In this document: in pieces, positions 12,175 through 24,083 of the stretch
How the letters are laid out: every line of letters starts with the position of its first letter
Position numbering within the stretch: position 1 is the stretch's first letter
Source: Microcebus murinus
Lineage: Eukaryota; Chordata; Mammalia; Primates; Cheirogaleidae
Length of the DNA stretch: 64,000 bases
Assembly (NCBI RefSeq): GCF_040939455.1
Contig: NC_134120.1
Location: 52,467,001 to 52,531,000, forward strand
Direction of reading: 5' to 3'
Program-made: the position numbers and the translations under genes
Notes under the pieces: generated by a model
What the model was told of the DNA's origin: nothing
What the model saw: only the letters and a program-made list of their open reading frames with translations
The model's database searches: none

Positions 12175-12598
12175 TTAGTGTATTTTCTGTTGCTCATAAC
12201 AGAACCTAGCACTGTGTAATTCATAAAGAAAAAGAATTTATTTCGTAGAGTTGTGGAGGCTAAGAAGTCCAAGGTCAAGAGGCTGCATCTGGTGAGAGCA
12301 TTCCTGCTGGTGGGGACTCTCTGCAGAGTCACAAGCTGGCACAGGGGATCACACGGCAACGGGCTGAGCAGGCTCACATGGTGCATCAGGTCTCTCACGT
12401 TCTTCTTATAAAGCCATCAGTTCTCCTCCCATAGCAACCCATGGACCCATTAATCCATGAATGGATCAATCCATTTAGCAAGGCAGCACACTCATGGTCC
12501 AGTCACTTCTCAAAGGCCTCACCTTTCGGCACTACCTCATTGAGTATTAAGTGACCAAAATATGAAATTTGGGGGACACATTCAAACCACATAATGAC
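12175..12598 (-). mobile_element. MaLR LTR (MLT1/MST-like), reverse
   Basis: In reverse it starts with the MaLR end motif TGTGGTTTGAATGTGTCCCC (12598 leftward) and ends with GTTATGAGCAACAGAAAATA. Internal blocks CTCAAAGGCCTCACC, TAAAGCCATCAGTTCTCC and GTGGAGGCTAAGAAGTCCAA fit MLT1-class solo LTRs of the ERVL-MaLR group. No internal region adjoins it, so it is a solo LTR. A 77-codon frame inside is incidental. Confidence 0.75.
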
Positions 12599-15315
12599 CT
12601 TTCATAAATTATTTAACAACTTTTTGGGTTCCATTTTTCTATATGTTTTTAAGTATACATAATGTATTCAGAGAGGAATATATATTTATAGCTTACAAAT
12701 AACTATACATGTATTGGAGATGCTCAAAACATTTTTACCAGTGGGGTACATCCCCAATAAAAAGAAAAAATGAACAGGTTTCAAGCAATGAAGGATATAT
12801 GGGAAGCTAGTGATCAGGCAGAGAGCCGGTTCTGTCTTACAGGCTGGATGTGCTGTGTGTGATTTCTCCCCGCAGGCCTGAGCATAGTGTGGGACCTTTG
12901 TCAGTGGAACTGTGGCGAGACCACATGGCCAGCACAGCAAGGCCTGGACACTTTGGGAAGTAAAGAGACTACTTGGGTGAAACAGATGGGAGCCCACCCA
13001 ATTTTTGTCTTTCTGAAAGGTAATTCTGCTTCAATTTAATTTCCTTGAAAAGAAAAAAGAAGGTTTCCTTGGAAAATGACAGCAGATTATGTATGGAAAG
13101 AGCAAATCTCTATTTTGAGTCCTGCGCTCTTTATGTAAATTCTGAAATGGTTCAGATTCCCAAGCTTAATCTTTCCAGAAAACCTCCCATATTGTCATCA
13201 CACATGCCTGCAAGGGCAAGAAATGAACTTGAAAATCCAAATCCTTTTGTAATAATAATTTTGAAGCTCTTTATCTCTATTTGATATTGAGGAGAGAGGA
13301 GGTGACTGCTTCCCAGGAAGCTGTAGGGAGATGAGAACTTGCAGTTAATTTCAGGTTCACTTCACCTGCGGACCTAAGTGAAGACTGATTTCTCTAACCT
13401 AGCCTGTCTATGGGGGAAGGGAGGCACGTCACAGCAGAAGGAACTAGAAGAGAATGTCATTCATAGACTGGTTTCCCATTTTCTTCAGACATAGTTGGTT
13501 GGAAAACAAGTTAATTGGCTTATTAATGATTTCCCCCTGAGACCCAGACTCTCAGCCACTTATGTATTTCCTTCCTTTTATATAATCACTTACTTTGCCT
13601 GAAATTTTATTACCTGAGGCAAAAATTATTGAAAAATAATTACTTGCTTGATTTTTACTTTTCAAGTAAAATAAGAAAATCTGAAGACAATTGTTTTGGG
13701 GAAAGACTTCTGCCCCAAGTAGAAGCTTTCTATATATACGAAACTAGGTATGTTTTTTTATTTTAAAACAGTGTGTATTTTTTTAAGGAAGGTTCAGTGT
13801 CCCAAGGCCAGATATTTTGAACCTGGTTTCCTGTATTAGACAGGAAGGAAATGTGCAGTTTAACCCCAAGTGAGAGTAAAGTTACGCAGCCTTCAAGGTT
13901 TTTAAGTGGAATTAGGGCTAAAATAATACATATTATAAACCATAGAAACACTTCAATTGTTGGGAATAAATTCTGAGGAAAGAGAGAGACAACAGGTTGA
14001 ATTGACTGAAGATCAATTTCCTCCCAATCTGTTGGCCTATAAAACCTATTTAACATGAAATGGCTAGGCACCCGGTCATAATTAGAATGATTCACTTGTA
14101 GGAAGCTTATATTATAGTTTAGGACATGAATAAATGAGTCTTGTGCATAATATCCTGCAAAGAAAAATTTAGAAAACCTGTCAGCATTTCCAGACAATTA
14201 AATTTACATTTTATGAATGGAGGAAGAGGAAAATGAGAAAAGGCCATAGCCGCAAATTCACCTTTGGGACGACTCAGCCTTCTGCTCATCAGGACACACT
14301 CCTTGCTTCGGGAGGACGATGACCGACTGGTGTGCCTTCAAACAAAACAAGTTTTATTGCTGAGGTTCTCATAAATGCTTTTGAAACACTAGGAGAGCCA
14401 CTATTGTATTTGTTAGTGTTCTCATACTTAAGAAACAATAATTCAAAACAAAATCCTGATGGGTCTAACTTGATATGACAGGGTGAGAAGGAGACACATA
14501 GAGCATGTCGAAACCCTCAAGCTAAGCATTCTGCCTTTAGGAAAGTAGGGAGTGTTTCACAGTGTTCCCAACACAGAGGCTACATGGAGAAGCAGCTAGA
14601 AATGATCACATCAGATGTCTCTGCCTTTCAGTCTTAAGAAGAGATGATCCACACACGCTTTCCCTGAATTGCAAGTTTTATTTTACTTTCTTTCATTTCC
14701 TAAGGCTTGCTCTTTCCTCTCTACAGCCTGAAAATCCTTTCTTATGTGTTGGGGAACCAGCCGCCTCCTTTGCACATGGCAGCTACAAAAACAGACTGGC
14801 TGAGGGGCAGAGTGGTGACAGCAGCGCCTGGCAGAAATGGCTTTGTGCTTTCTGAGATCAGCATGTGACACCTGAATAAGAAGAGGAAGGATGTCTGAAA
14901 GGGTGACTCCGGCAGCAACAGAGGCCTTCACTTGCCCTGTTCCATAATGCATGGGCAATTTTACTGCCAGGAACTGTGTTTAAAATTTCTAAGCTTCTTT
15001 CCACATCAACAGTTAGAACTCCCATTACTTGGCCACTTCTAGAAATAGGTGCTTTGTTGTCCCTCAACTGTAAACAGGTTGGCCTTTCCTGGGACAAATG
15101 CTGCAAGGGAATGGCCCTCTCTCAGTTTCCCTGGGGTATAACTATAGCAGCTGAAATAGAAGAAAGCATCAGTTGGAAGCACAAGCCAGGAACTACATCG
15201 ACATTCTTTCCACGTTTTCAGAACTGCAGCCTGCCTGCTGACAAGCTAAGGAACTTAGCTGCATGTTGTTACCTAACCTCTCCGTCCTCGGAGCCTTCCT
15301 TGGTCCCTCTTTCTT
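12599..15315. other. Largely unique noncoding sequence
   Basis: No recognisable gene. Reverse frames of 103 and 144 codons (12686-12997, 13763-14197) lie in AT-rich DNA, have no domain and are judged random. Several A/T-rich stretches (13560-13700) are unique. Confidence 0.4.
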
Positions 15316-15319
15316 CTTC

Positions 15320-15450
15320 AGTGAACAAGAATTTTACTGAGTATGTACCAAGCATTGTGCTGGTTGCAAGAAAGGTCACATCCCTAATACCAAATGAATG
15401 GCAGCACACATTATAAGTCATCCTTATTCCCATCTGATGCTCCAGATCAC
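15320..15450 (-). repeat. MIR-like fragment, reverse
   Basis: ACTGAGTATGTACCAAGCAT followed by TGTGCTGG resembles the reverse MIR 3' half. It is strongly diverged. Confidence 0.5.
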
Positions 15451-15959
15451 CAGGTGAGGCAGGTGTGTCCTTGTTTATGTAGAGGGACACAGTCACAGGT
15501 GTATTAGTGAAGTCATGGAATGATAAGGAACTTTGAAACTGGGCTGTTGCTACCCGCATGTCCTGTTCTATCCTCTCCTCCCAACACGTCAGGCCAGATG
15601 TGGCCTGTTCACACCCTAAGTCTGCGTCGAGTCCACACTCTCTTCCCTGCCAGTCCTGCGTTCGGTCTGTCGTCATCGATTCTGCAGAGTGTTTCGTATC
15701 TGCGATCCCGTCTCCCTCTCCTTCCACCTGCCCTGCACGCGACTCCCACAGCAACCTCACACCACACAGATGGAGGAGGTGTTTCTTTTCAGTTCCCCAG
15801 TTCCTCCGTGGTGCTGCCCAATGTATCATTCTGGTAGTAGCTATGACTGCCCTGTAAGGTTCACCACGATGCGTAGTTTATCTTTAATCACATTCCTCTC
15901 TTCCCCTTTTCCGTGCCTTTCCTCACGTTGATCCCTATCCTGCAAATTCCAACCTCATC

Positions 15960-16190
15960 TTGTCTGAAAAGGTGTCCAGTGATTTGCCCGCCTGGCATTA
16001 GTGTGTGGCCTCTGCTCTCCAGAACCCTCCACGCAGACCTCTGTCACAGCACTCAGCACAGCGAACTGCAAATGTTGCCCAAGTTTCTGTCTCTCTGCTA
16101 CCACACTGTGAGAGTCTCAGGACTGAGAACTTTCTGTTACCAGCCAATGACGGAGTCCTTGGTTTTGGGTGGTGATCAGCATACGTGAAG
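15960..16190 (+). repeat. L2 3' end, forward
   Basis: CACAGCACTCAGCACAGCG, then CTACCACACTGTGAGAGTCT, then CAGGACTGAGAACTTT follows the order of the L2 3' UTR (a CR1-like ancient LINE). The upstream limit is uncertain and L2 may begin at about 15700. Confidence 0.55.
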
Positions 16191-16199
16191 AAATGGCCC

Positions 16200-16864
16200 A
16201 ATATACTAACTGGGGAGTTAGAGCTCTGTCAAAACAGCTTGTTGGTTTTGTAAAAATGGATGCTTTAAAAAATATAATTTCTTTTAATAGACTTACCCAT
16301 TCTTAATACTAATAACTCACAGGATGTGTCGTTATCATATAGTATAGAAAAGCAATGGCATATTTCTTGAAAAGATAGAATTGTCCATCCTAGCACCTAG
16401 ACTGTAAATGTCACTTGGGCTTCTGCTCAAATATGAGTTTCTCTTTAATCAATAAAAAGTTGTGAGAAAGAAAGGATGCATGAACGAATGGGAGTTTGAT
16501 TGCTTGAGATGCTCACTTTCCTCTAAATAGGAACAAGAGGAAAAGAAGTGAAGTCACTGGCCAGACACTCACACTGTTGGAATCGCCATCTAAGGCCTCC
16601 AGGCATTGGTGTGGTGCATGTTTAATAACCAGGTCCTTAGGAAAACCAAAAAATCCCATTTGTAGTTTTTGCCAATTTCCATCGTGTAAATATTCCTACT
16701 ATTCCACCCATGAGAAGTCACTGAACACAGTCGAGAGCTGGTGTGAGCCAAAGCCAGCACACCAGGGCAGCCCTGCGACTGGCCAGATTTGTGTACACTC
16801 TGGGAGGGAAATAAAAGCACTGCAGAAATGCTGATTCTGTGTGTGTCATTGTCATTATGTGTTT
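16200..16864. other. Unique noncoding sequence
   Basis: No recognisable feature. It contains a chance AATAAA at about 16450. Short frames at 16577-16834 lack any domain. Confidence 0.45.
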
Positions 16865-17080
16865 GCTTTGGTTAAGAGGATGGAATCTGGTGTCAGGCCC
16901 ACTAGCAGGAGTGCTGGCTCTGCCTCGAAGGCTTGGTGCTGGACAAGTTGCTTAAACTCACTAAACTTGGGATTCTTCACCTGCAGATGGGATTGGTGAG
17001 ACTAGCAGCAACCTCATGGGGTTGTCAGAGATACCTGGCACCTGGTGTGTGTGCAATAAACGTTATCCATTGATGTTGGT
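16865..17080 (+). repeat. MIR SINE, forward, near full length
   Basis: Ordered MIR features: GGTTAAGAGGATGGAATCTG, GGTGCTGGACAAGTTGCTTA, CTTCACCTGCAGATGGGATT, CTCATGGGGTTGTCAGAGA and GTGTGTGCAATAAACGTTAT. Confidence 0.85.
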
Positions 17081-17649
17081 GATGATGTTAATAATCGTCA
17101 CCAACTCCTTTGTTCTTATTTGCAGGTGAGGAGGGAGGCTTCCTTGGAATTGAGGTGCTTGGCTTGGTGTTAGTGCCATTCATGGCTTCCTGGCTTGTTC
17201 CCCTCAGCCCCTCCAGAGCCCTAGTCCCTGTTTATCTCCCTGGTCCCATGATCCTTTGCCTTATTCCTCAACTCCAGCTTCTGTGGGTCTCTGGGGGCTG
17301 GTCAGTTGCACAGACTTTGTTGACTTCAGCTATTGCTGTACGTGTTTTCTTAGCTTCCATTTTCCCTTGTTCTATCTCATTAGTGCCCAAATCCCTTGAT
17401 TTTGAGGAGTATTCTGAATACTTAATCAAAGCTAAACAGATGATCTTTTTTAAAAAAAATAATCATTCTTGAAGGTTATTACCATTTCCCATTTTTATCA
17501 ACATCTAATCTTTGGTATAGCAAAGAGATAAAGTAAAAATTGTCCCCAAGGCTGAATTTGACACTAAGTGTCATGTAATAAAGTACAGATCTCAGTTATG
17601 AATACCTTTTGAACTTATAATAATGTTAGTACCTATAAGAAACCACCAT
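17081..17649. other. Unique noncoding sequence
   Basis: A forward 120-codon frame (17110-17472) starts in unique sequence, is hydrophobic only through T/C richness and has no recognised homology. It is not called. Confidence 0.45.
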
Positions 17650-17800
17650 TTTATTAGTGCACGACAGTTTATATATGTTCTATCACTTAATCTCTAGGTA
17701 GGTATAATTACTCTTAACTCACAGATGAGGATATAGGTACAGAGCAGGTAAGTAATTCGCTCTAGATCACACAGCTTGTAGGACATTTAAGTGTTTAAAA
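17650..17800 (-). repeat. MIR SINE, reverse
   Basis: GTAGGTATAATTACTCTTAA, then CTCACAGATGAGGATATAGG, then GATCACACAGCTTGTAGG is the reverse MIR pattern. Confidence 0.8.
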
Positions 17801-17811
17801 TGACATCAAGG

Positions 17812-18112
17812 CCGGGCATGGTGGCTCATACCTGTAATCTTCCCTCACACTCTGGGAGCCCGAGGTGGGAGGATTACTTGAGCTCAGGAGTTCAAGACCA
17901 GCCTGAGCAGGAGTGAGACCTCGTCTCTGCTGAAAATAGAAAAATTAGCCAGGCATGGTGGCGTGGTGACGTGGTGGTGCATGCCTGTAGTCCCAGTTAC
18001 TTAGGAGGCTGAGGCAGGAGGATCGCTTGAGCCCAGGAATTTGAGTCTGCAGTGACCTATGCCGCTGCCACTGCACTCTATCTGGGGTGACAGAGTGAGA
18101 CTCTATCCCAAT
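17812..18112 (+). mobile_element. Alu, forward, with linker duplication
   Basis: Starts GGCCGGGCATGGTGGCTCAT and ends CAGAGTGAGACTCTATCCCA plus a short A-rich tail. Imperfect target duplications AAAATGACATCAA and AAAATAACATCAA flank it. The right monomer contains a short duplication of GGTGGCGTGGTGACGTGGTG character. It lacks the lemur middle extension, so it belongs to an older Alu type. Confidence 0.92.
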
Positions 18113-18596
18113 AAAATAACATCAAAACATAGCATAACAAACATAACATGACATAAAAATCTAGATGTATTTGCCTTCATGGCCCAAGCTTATTTCTTCC
18201 GAACTTTATTCCGCCTCCACTTATAACTATGTTAAAATAATTTTATTCTGAAATACTCTTAACATTGTATCGATTCTGTTAACTACAATTTGACATAACA
18301 CTAAAATCTTCTATTGTGATATTTTCCACTTAGTTTTAGTTTGTTTAGTTTAGTTGTTTAGATTTTACTACAATCAGAACCATCAAGTAGCTTATTAATG
18401 ATATAATGAGAAACTAAGTGATGAATGAATGGCGAGTAGGACTATAAAGGGATATAACCACGCTGTCATCCACAGACACCAAAGTCTACACCTTATCCAT
18501 GAACTGGGTATTAGCCACGGCAGAAATTTAGTTAGACTGCCGCTGCGTAAGACATGTTTCACTCATGTGGGTCAGACCATCAAAATTCAGAAATTA
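18113..18596. other. Unique noncoding sequence
   Basis: Unique AT-rich sequence up to the lemur Alu. Nothing recognised. Confidence 0.45.
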
Positions 18597-18932
18597 GGCC
18601 GGGCGCGGTGGCTCACGCCTGTAATCCTAGCTCTCTGGGAGGCTGAGGCGGGCGGATTGCTCAAGGTCAGGAGTTCGAAACCAGCCTGAGCAAGAGCGAG
18701 ACCCCGTCTCTACTATAAATAGAAAGAAATTAATTGGCCAACTAATATATATATACAAAAAATTAGCCGGGCATGGTGGCGAATGCCTGTAGTCCCAGCT
18801 ACTTGGGAGGCTGAGGCAGGAGGATTGCTTGAGCAAGGAGTTTGAGGTTGCTGTGAGCTAGACTGACGCCACGGCACTCACTCTAGCCTGGGCAATAAAG
18901 TGAGACTCTGTCTCAAAAAAAAAAAAAAAAAA
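18597..18932 (+). mobile_element. Lemur-type Alu, forward, full length
   Basis: Starts GGCCGGGCGCGGTGGCTCAC. Pol III A and B box regions are preserved, with the B box in GGTCAGGAGTTCGAAACCAG. The linker AAATAGAAAGAAATTAATTG with GGCCAAC is followed by a TA repeat, and the right monomer holds GACGCCACGGCACTCACTC. Perfect 14-bp target duplications AAAATTCAGAAATT occur at 18582-18595 and 18933-18946. The A-tail is about 22 nt. The intact CpGs at the start suggest a relatively young copy. Confidence 0.97.
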
Positions 18933-18946
18933 AAAATTCAGAAATT

Positions 18947-19364
18947 GCCCCATGAAAGACAAGCAATAAGGTTTATATTGTTGGAGAGAAACAGAACTCA
19001 GCCATTAGCAATATTCTTGTGCCTTTGTAGTCAGCACTGGACACAGATTAAGGCACCAGGCAACCCGATGTCCTGGTGGATTCTGCAAATGCAGAGAGGC
19101 TCTGTTTCCTGTGGACACAGAAAGGACAACGGCTAAACAATGGTGGAGAGCAGAGTAATTGTCTAAATAATCAAGGTTTTTCTTTTTCATAAATTAAGCC
19201 ATACAGACAGCCTGAGGTCTTGACATTTTAATCAGTTTATGATGATCATGAACTTGTGTTTGTCTGAGGACTGGAGCTACGAGCTCCAACTACTCATCTT
19301 CCCTGTGACCCTCCAGGGCCTACTGTGCTTGTCCTTGTCCTTTCCTTCCTTTTCCCAGAAGACT
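18947..19364. other. Unique noncoding sequence
   Basis: No recognisable gene or repeat. Confidence 0.45.
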
Positions 19365-19570
19365 CAGGGCCCACTGTGTCGCAGGCACTGCACCAGGCAC
19401 TTGGCCATGTTTTCTCACGGAATCCTCTCAATAACCCTATCAGGGAGGCCTTGTGCTTCCTCTTACAGAGCAGAGAGCTGAGGCATGAGGAAATCAAGGA
19501 GCTTGCGTAAGGGCAAAGAGAGAACCTGGCAGAGCTGGGACAGATCTCTGGATCTCAACACCTGTGTACT
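19365..19570 (-). repeat. MIR SINE, reverse
   Basis: GGCACTGCACCAGGCACTTG, ATCCTCTCAATAACCCTATC, CAGAGAGCTGAGGCATGAGG and TGGCAGAGCTGGGACAGAT give the reverse MIR order. Confidence 0.85.
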
Positions 19571-19750
19571 TGTCTTTGCAAAAATGCTCACTGCTTGTCA
19601 CCAATTTTCTTGCCGAACTACAGGCCACAGAATGCATCTTTTGCATACTCTGCGTGGAGTTCACATTCACTTTGTTAATTAAAAAAAAAAGTTTAAGGAG
19701 ATATCACAAATTTTATTTGTTTTTATTACTCTTTTCCATCATTTAATCTT

Positions 19751-19925
19751 TTTTCCCTCCCTCTCTTCTTCCTTCCTTCCTTCCTTGTTTCCTTCCTTCT
19801 TTCCATCCTTCCTTTCTTCCTTGCCTCTTTCCTTCCATCCTTGCTTGCTTCCTTCCTTCCTTCTCTCCTTCCTTCCTTCCCTCTTTCCTTCCGTCCTTCC
19901 TTCCTTCATTTATTCCTTCCTTCAG
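19751..19925. repeat. (TTCC)n microsatellite, imperfect
   Basis: A 175-bp pyrimidine tract of TTCC units interrupted by TTTCC, TTGC and CATCC variants. The 68-codon Ser/Phe/Pro frame inside it is a by-product of the repeat. Confidence 0.95.
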
Positions 19926-20492
19926 CTTTATTGCACGGGTTTAAGTAGTCTCACTACCTGTGAGAATTTGATAAGAAACCAGAGGGAATAAATGCTCTAA
20001 CTGAGACAGCATTAATAATCCATGAGTCATTCTCTGAATAAATAGCTACTCCTGGAAATGCTATCTTTCTGGAATCTACTTCTCCACAGATGTCATGTGT
20101 GTAAGTAGATCCACAAAAGCAGTTATGGCCCCAAACATGTAGGTAGGTACTAGTGGGGAGATGCAGAAACATTCTTGGAGCTACCACAATCTGTTACGGT
20201 AGAACAGACATTGCTTCGTACAAAGAGAATATTCATGAGCCAGAAAAAAAAAAAGAAAGAAAAATAGTATTCAAAATAAAAGGAGATTCTGCTGTATTTT
20301 CTACACATGATTTTGGCTACTAATGTAACTTCATAGTTGGGTTGTGAGGTGCTGTACTTGGTCTTGTTCTTTAATATTTAATGAAACTCTGAATTTTAAA
20401 ACTGAAGAGCTTAAATTGGATCCAATTGAAATAAAATTCTATAGACTAATGCCTTTATTGCAAAGGATTATTTGTACTGTAGGTGCACATGC
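19926..20492. other. Unique noncoding sequence
   Basis: Unique sequence between the TTCC tract and the CA repeat; contains a short A-rich patch at about 20244-20270. Confidence 0.45.
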
Positions 20493-20519
20493 GCACACAC
20501 ACACACACACACACACACA
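20493..20519. repeat. (CA)n microsatellite
   Basis: About 13 uninterrupted CA units following GCACATGCG. Confidence 0.95.
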
Positions 20520-21999
20520 GTCTTTTACAGCTTTGTAAGTTCAAAATGTTATCAAGTCATAACTAGATGTTTATTATGACTTTTTTGTTTTAACCTTTCA
20601 CTGTTAAACTCACAAGAATCTCTTTCTGCCCTCATTTTAAAGGAGGCGAGGTGGTGAGTTGAGAGGGGTTAACACATATTCCTAACTGGTGAAGTTCCAA
20701 TTCTCTTTGTTTGTATTTTCTAAATGTCAGTGGTGTGCCCAATTCCCTGTTCTGAATGCTGCCCGAAACAGGCTGCTCCCCAGGCACAGGGTGTATGTGA
20801 GTGATAGATGATCTTGGAACACCCCAGAAAACTCTGGGAACCTCCAGCTGTCCCTCTTCGGCATCAAAAGTGGAGGCTATGGGCACCAAGGGCAGAAGGC
20901 AAGGGACGGAGAAGGACCATCCAGTGGGAAATTCACGTGGGAGAATCGCTAACCATGGCATTCCATCTGGTAGATGCCTTACGAAAAACATTAAGTAAAT
21001 CTAGTCCCTACCACCTCCAAAGTCACCACCCTTTTGTAATCCCAGTTGCTTGCACTTGTGTTTTGGTTGCTTCCGTCTCTCAAGTGTTCCCATGCTGGAC
21101 AGTTTATGTAAGCGGACTGTGCATTCCTTCGCTTGTTTAACAAACAGATGCTGGGACCAGGGGCTGCGTGCCTTTACAATCCTCCAGTGACAGCCCAAGG
21201 TGGCCCGTGCTCTGTTCCCGTGGTGTATGTGTGTACATACGAACACAGGATTATGCTAGCACAGCTTTGGAGCAACTAGAGAGAGTTCTCAAGGCCATTT
21301 AAACGTCAGGGCAGTGGATTTCCTCTACAAATAGGTAACCAAAATAAACCTGAACTTCCAGGGCTACATATGCCTAGAGGAGGAGGCAGAAATTCAGTTA
21401 AAAATTTAACCCTTTACCTTGAGCTTCTGTTTCCTAAGGAACATGTGTTCCGGAAGAGAAAACATTAGCATCCTATCCATCAAAGTAGAGAACACATTGT
21501 TTTATCTCTTTCACTAGAAGTTTCAGGAATTTCCATTATATCCTGTGGGAATTGAAACATCCTTCAAAGTTAATCTGGTGTGTGTTTTATCCTCTATCTT
21601 ATCAATCATACATTCTTTATGCACATGTGTATATCAGGAAGGGAACTTTATTTAGAATGATATTATTTAGAAATCAATAGTGTGATGTGAGTTGACATAG
21701 CCTCTTTCACTTAAAATATTTTTAGCCAGAGAAACCCCAATGTTTCATAACATCTACTTGGATTTCTGATTCATAAAGATTTAAAGATATGATTAGCTAC
21801 AGAACTAGTGGCTTGTCCATCTGATTTGACATATTTCAGGGCAATGACTGGACACCCCTGTCACATGTACATTTGAGTTATACTCTTTGGGTGTTGACAA
21901 GACAGATCTTATATTTGTGTTAAAAGTGTGGGTTTGTGGAATGCTGGAGTGGGGATTGCAAATGTTAGTCAGTCAAGAGCTGATTTAAAATACACAGAA
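20520..21999. other. Unique noncoding sequence
   Basis: No recognisable feature. Overlapping opposite-strand frames at 20632-21246 argue against coding. Confidence 0.45.
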
Positions 22000-22026
22000 C
22001 CCCCTCCCTCCCTCCCCCCCCCCCCC
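22000..22026. repeat. C-rich tract
   Basis: CCCCCTCCCTCCCTC followed by a run of 14 C residues. It could form an i-motif or, on the other strand, a G-quadruplex, and is prone to sequencing and assembly error. Confidence 0.9.
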
Positions 22027-22312
22027 GGTGCTGAGGCCACACTGGGGTGTGTAGTCAGGGAAAGGCTCTAAGGTCGGTGTAAGGAGCAGGGAGAATCTGG
22101 AGTCATTCGGAGCAGAACTATCTGTGTTGTTTGCAATATCCACCCGGCCGGGGCAGAGGTGGGGTGCAGCACAGGGAGACAGACAGATAACCCAAAATGC
22201 TGGGTGCGGGTTATTTTCCTGTATTTTATGTCTGCTGGTATCATCTTCAGTTAACAATATTCTTCACTGGAGATTACTGATTTCAAAACAAGCAACTCCC
22301 TTAAAAAGATAA

Positions 22313-22665
22313 GTGTGTGTCTTACTCTGTATGTGCTGCCATAACAAAATACTTGAGACTGTGAAAGGTATGAATAATACAAACTTATTTCTCACAGTTC
22401 TGGAGGCTGGGAAGTCGAGGTCAAGGCCCCAGCAGAGCTGGTGTCTGCAGAGGGCCGCCCCCTGCGTCCAAGATGGCGCCTTCTCGTGCCCCCACGCGGG
22501 AGACAGGCAGAGGAGCCAGCTAGTTAAGGGTGCCAATCCCATTCACGGGGTGGAGCCCTCATGACTTAATCACCTCCTAAAGGCCTAACCTCTTACTACT
22601 ACCACATTAGGTCTTAGGTTCCAACATTGGAATTTGGGGGGCACATACACATTTAAAACATAGCA
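22313..22665 (-). mobile_element. MLT1-type MaLR LTR, reverse
   Basis: Reverse-strand order: CCCCCCAAATTCCAATGTTG, TTAGGCCTTTAGGAGGTGAT, GGGCTCCACCCCGTGAATGG, CTTCCCAGCCTCCAGAACTG and GTTATGGCAGCACATACAG. These are the classical MLT1 LTR blocks. It is a solo LTR with no internal region attached. Confidence 0.85.
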
Positions 22666-23196
22666 GTATTCGTGCTCGAAATTTTAAAATTTGTATTATG
22701 CATTATTGGAGAGATTTATTTTCTTTTCAAGACCTGAAAAACTTACTTAGCATGTTATTGGTTGTATGGGCATTTCTATTGTCCAGAACAATAGATCCAG
22801 TGGTTGTACCTTAATGCATTACTTTGGTATAGCAGGCTAAGAAACACTAACTTAGGAAATCTCTCTTTTGAAACAAAAACTGTGTTCACTTGTATGGTGG
22901 CCTATGGACAAAATATGGCCCCAAACACTGTGCAACATTTGATTTTGGGCCATTCAGTGTTTTCTTTTTAAACATTGAATGTGGATGCCTTTAGGCTGGC
23001 ATGTTTTCTCTGTTGCTACAGGGGTTCCTCTGCTCCCCATCACTTTAATCCTTGTAAATTCACACATATATCTATAGCTATATATCTGTACCTATCTATC
23101 TATCTGTCTGTCTGTCTATCTATGTCAACTATCTCTACAACTTAACTCTCTGGCTCCAACACTTATATTTATATGCTCAGTAAATGCATAACACTA
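22666..23196. other. Unique noncoding sequence with a short TATC repeat
   Basis: A (TATC)n/(TGTC)n microsatellite lies at about 23091-23123. The rest is unique. Confidence 0.55.
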
Positions 23197-23385
23197 GCCA
23201 ATATTTATTAATGGCTTACCATGTTGCAGGCACAGCTCTATGACAAGTACTATTTTTACTTCCACTCTAATTTAGAGAGAAAGTCTACGAAAATTGCCCA
23301 ACATGGTAAATGGCAGAGTCTGGCATACGAACTCAGGGGACTGGCTCCAGAGCCTGTATTCTTATCTGCCTCACAACATGGTACA
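23197..23385 (-). repeat. MIR SINE, reverse
   Basis: ATGGCTTACCATGTTGCAGG, CACAGCTCTATGACAAGTAC, TGGCAGAGTCTGGCATACGA and ACTGGCTCCAGAGCCTGTAT follow the reverse MIR order. Confidence 0.85.
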
Positions 23386-23636
23386 CAGCCAGTGGCAAAC
23401 TCCTCTTTACTTTATGAAGTGTTTCCATATCCAAATCGAGACCCCAGTACAGCCGAAGCTTTACCTGCATCTGACTTCAGATTCAGAAACATCTGAAACC
23501 CTCACATGCGCACATAGAGGCACAAGAGTTGAATGATCAGAGGGACTGATGGGAGACACCCTGCATGGAAAACACCCTGATGGGAAACAGCCCGCACCAG
23601 GTGCAGGATTTGCAGGGCCCAGTGTGAAGTGAAAAC

Positions 23637-24083
23637 CAGGCACGTGTAGTTGTAAGAGGAACAGCTTCAGAAATTGCTCTCTTTTGGTCATTGTCAACTT
23701 CCGATGGTTGGCCCCTGTACTATTCATCTTCAAAGCTCTTGTCTCCTTTGCAAAATTTCTTGAACCACCACTGCAATGTACGTTCGTTAGCAGTTCCTGG
23801 GCCAAATGTGTTGTTAATGTTGCAAATTGTCTCCACTGCTTTACAACCCACTTTTAACTCTAATAAGAAAATCGTTTGAATTTGCTTTTTGTCTAACATC
23901 ATTCCCATAGGCTAAAACAAATACAAAATAAACAGCAAGTAATAAGTTATTAGCAAAAAAGCATAAAGCAAGACATGTGCTTTAAAATGGTGTATAATAT
24001 AACCACATTTAAGAATGTATTCCAATATCAAATGGCAAATTTCAACAATGCTAAAACCACAATTACTTTTGCATGAACCTAAT
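23637..24083 (-). mobile_element. Hsmar1-like mariner, 5' half, reverse
   Basis: A Tc1/mariner DNA transposon fragment. Its terminal inverted repeat reads TTAGGTTCATGCAAAAGTAA from 24082 leftward, close to the Hsmar1/MADE1 terminus. After a 5' UTR of about 180 bp an open frame (23908 to 23720) encodes the N-terminal helix-turn-helix part of a mariner transposase. Visible motifs are MLDKKQI, FGPGTANERT and WWFKKFCKGDKS. A stop follows FEDE, and the same frame then continues with PSEVDNDQ before homology is lost at about 23637. These motifs match the MAR half of human SETMAR. The catalytic DD34D domain and the 3' terminal repeat are absent, so this is a dead 5' fragment. Confidence 0.9.

Noticed and set aside
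13763..14197. 144-codon reverse frame
   Set aside because: AT-rich sequence, Phe/Ile/Asn/Leu-rich translation typical of random AT-rich DNA, no domain.
15269..15829. Longest reverse frame outside L1 (186 codons)
   Set aside because: It overlaps a MIR-like fragment and the region leading into L2, competes with three forward frames of similar length, and has no recognisable domain or splice structure.
19751..19925. TTCC tract as a CRISPR-like or protein-coding repeat
   Set aside because: Units are 4 bp without spacers. The Ser/Phe/Pro frame is only the repeat read in one frame.
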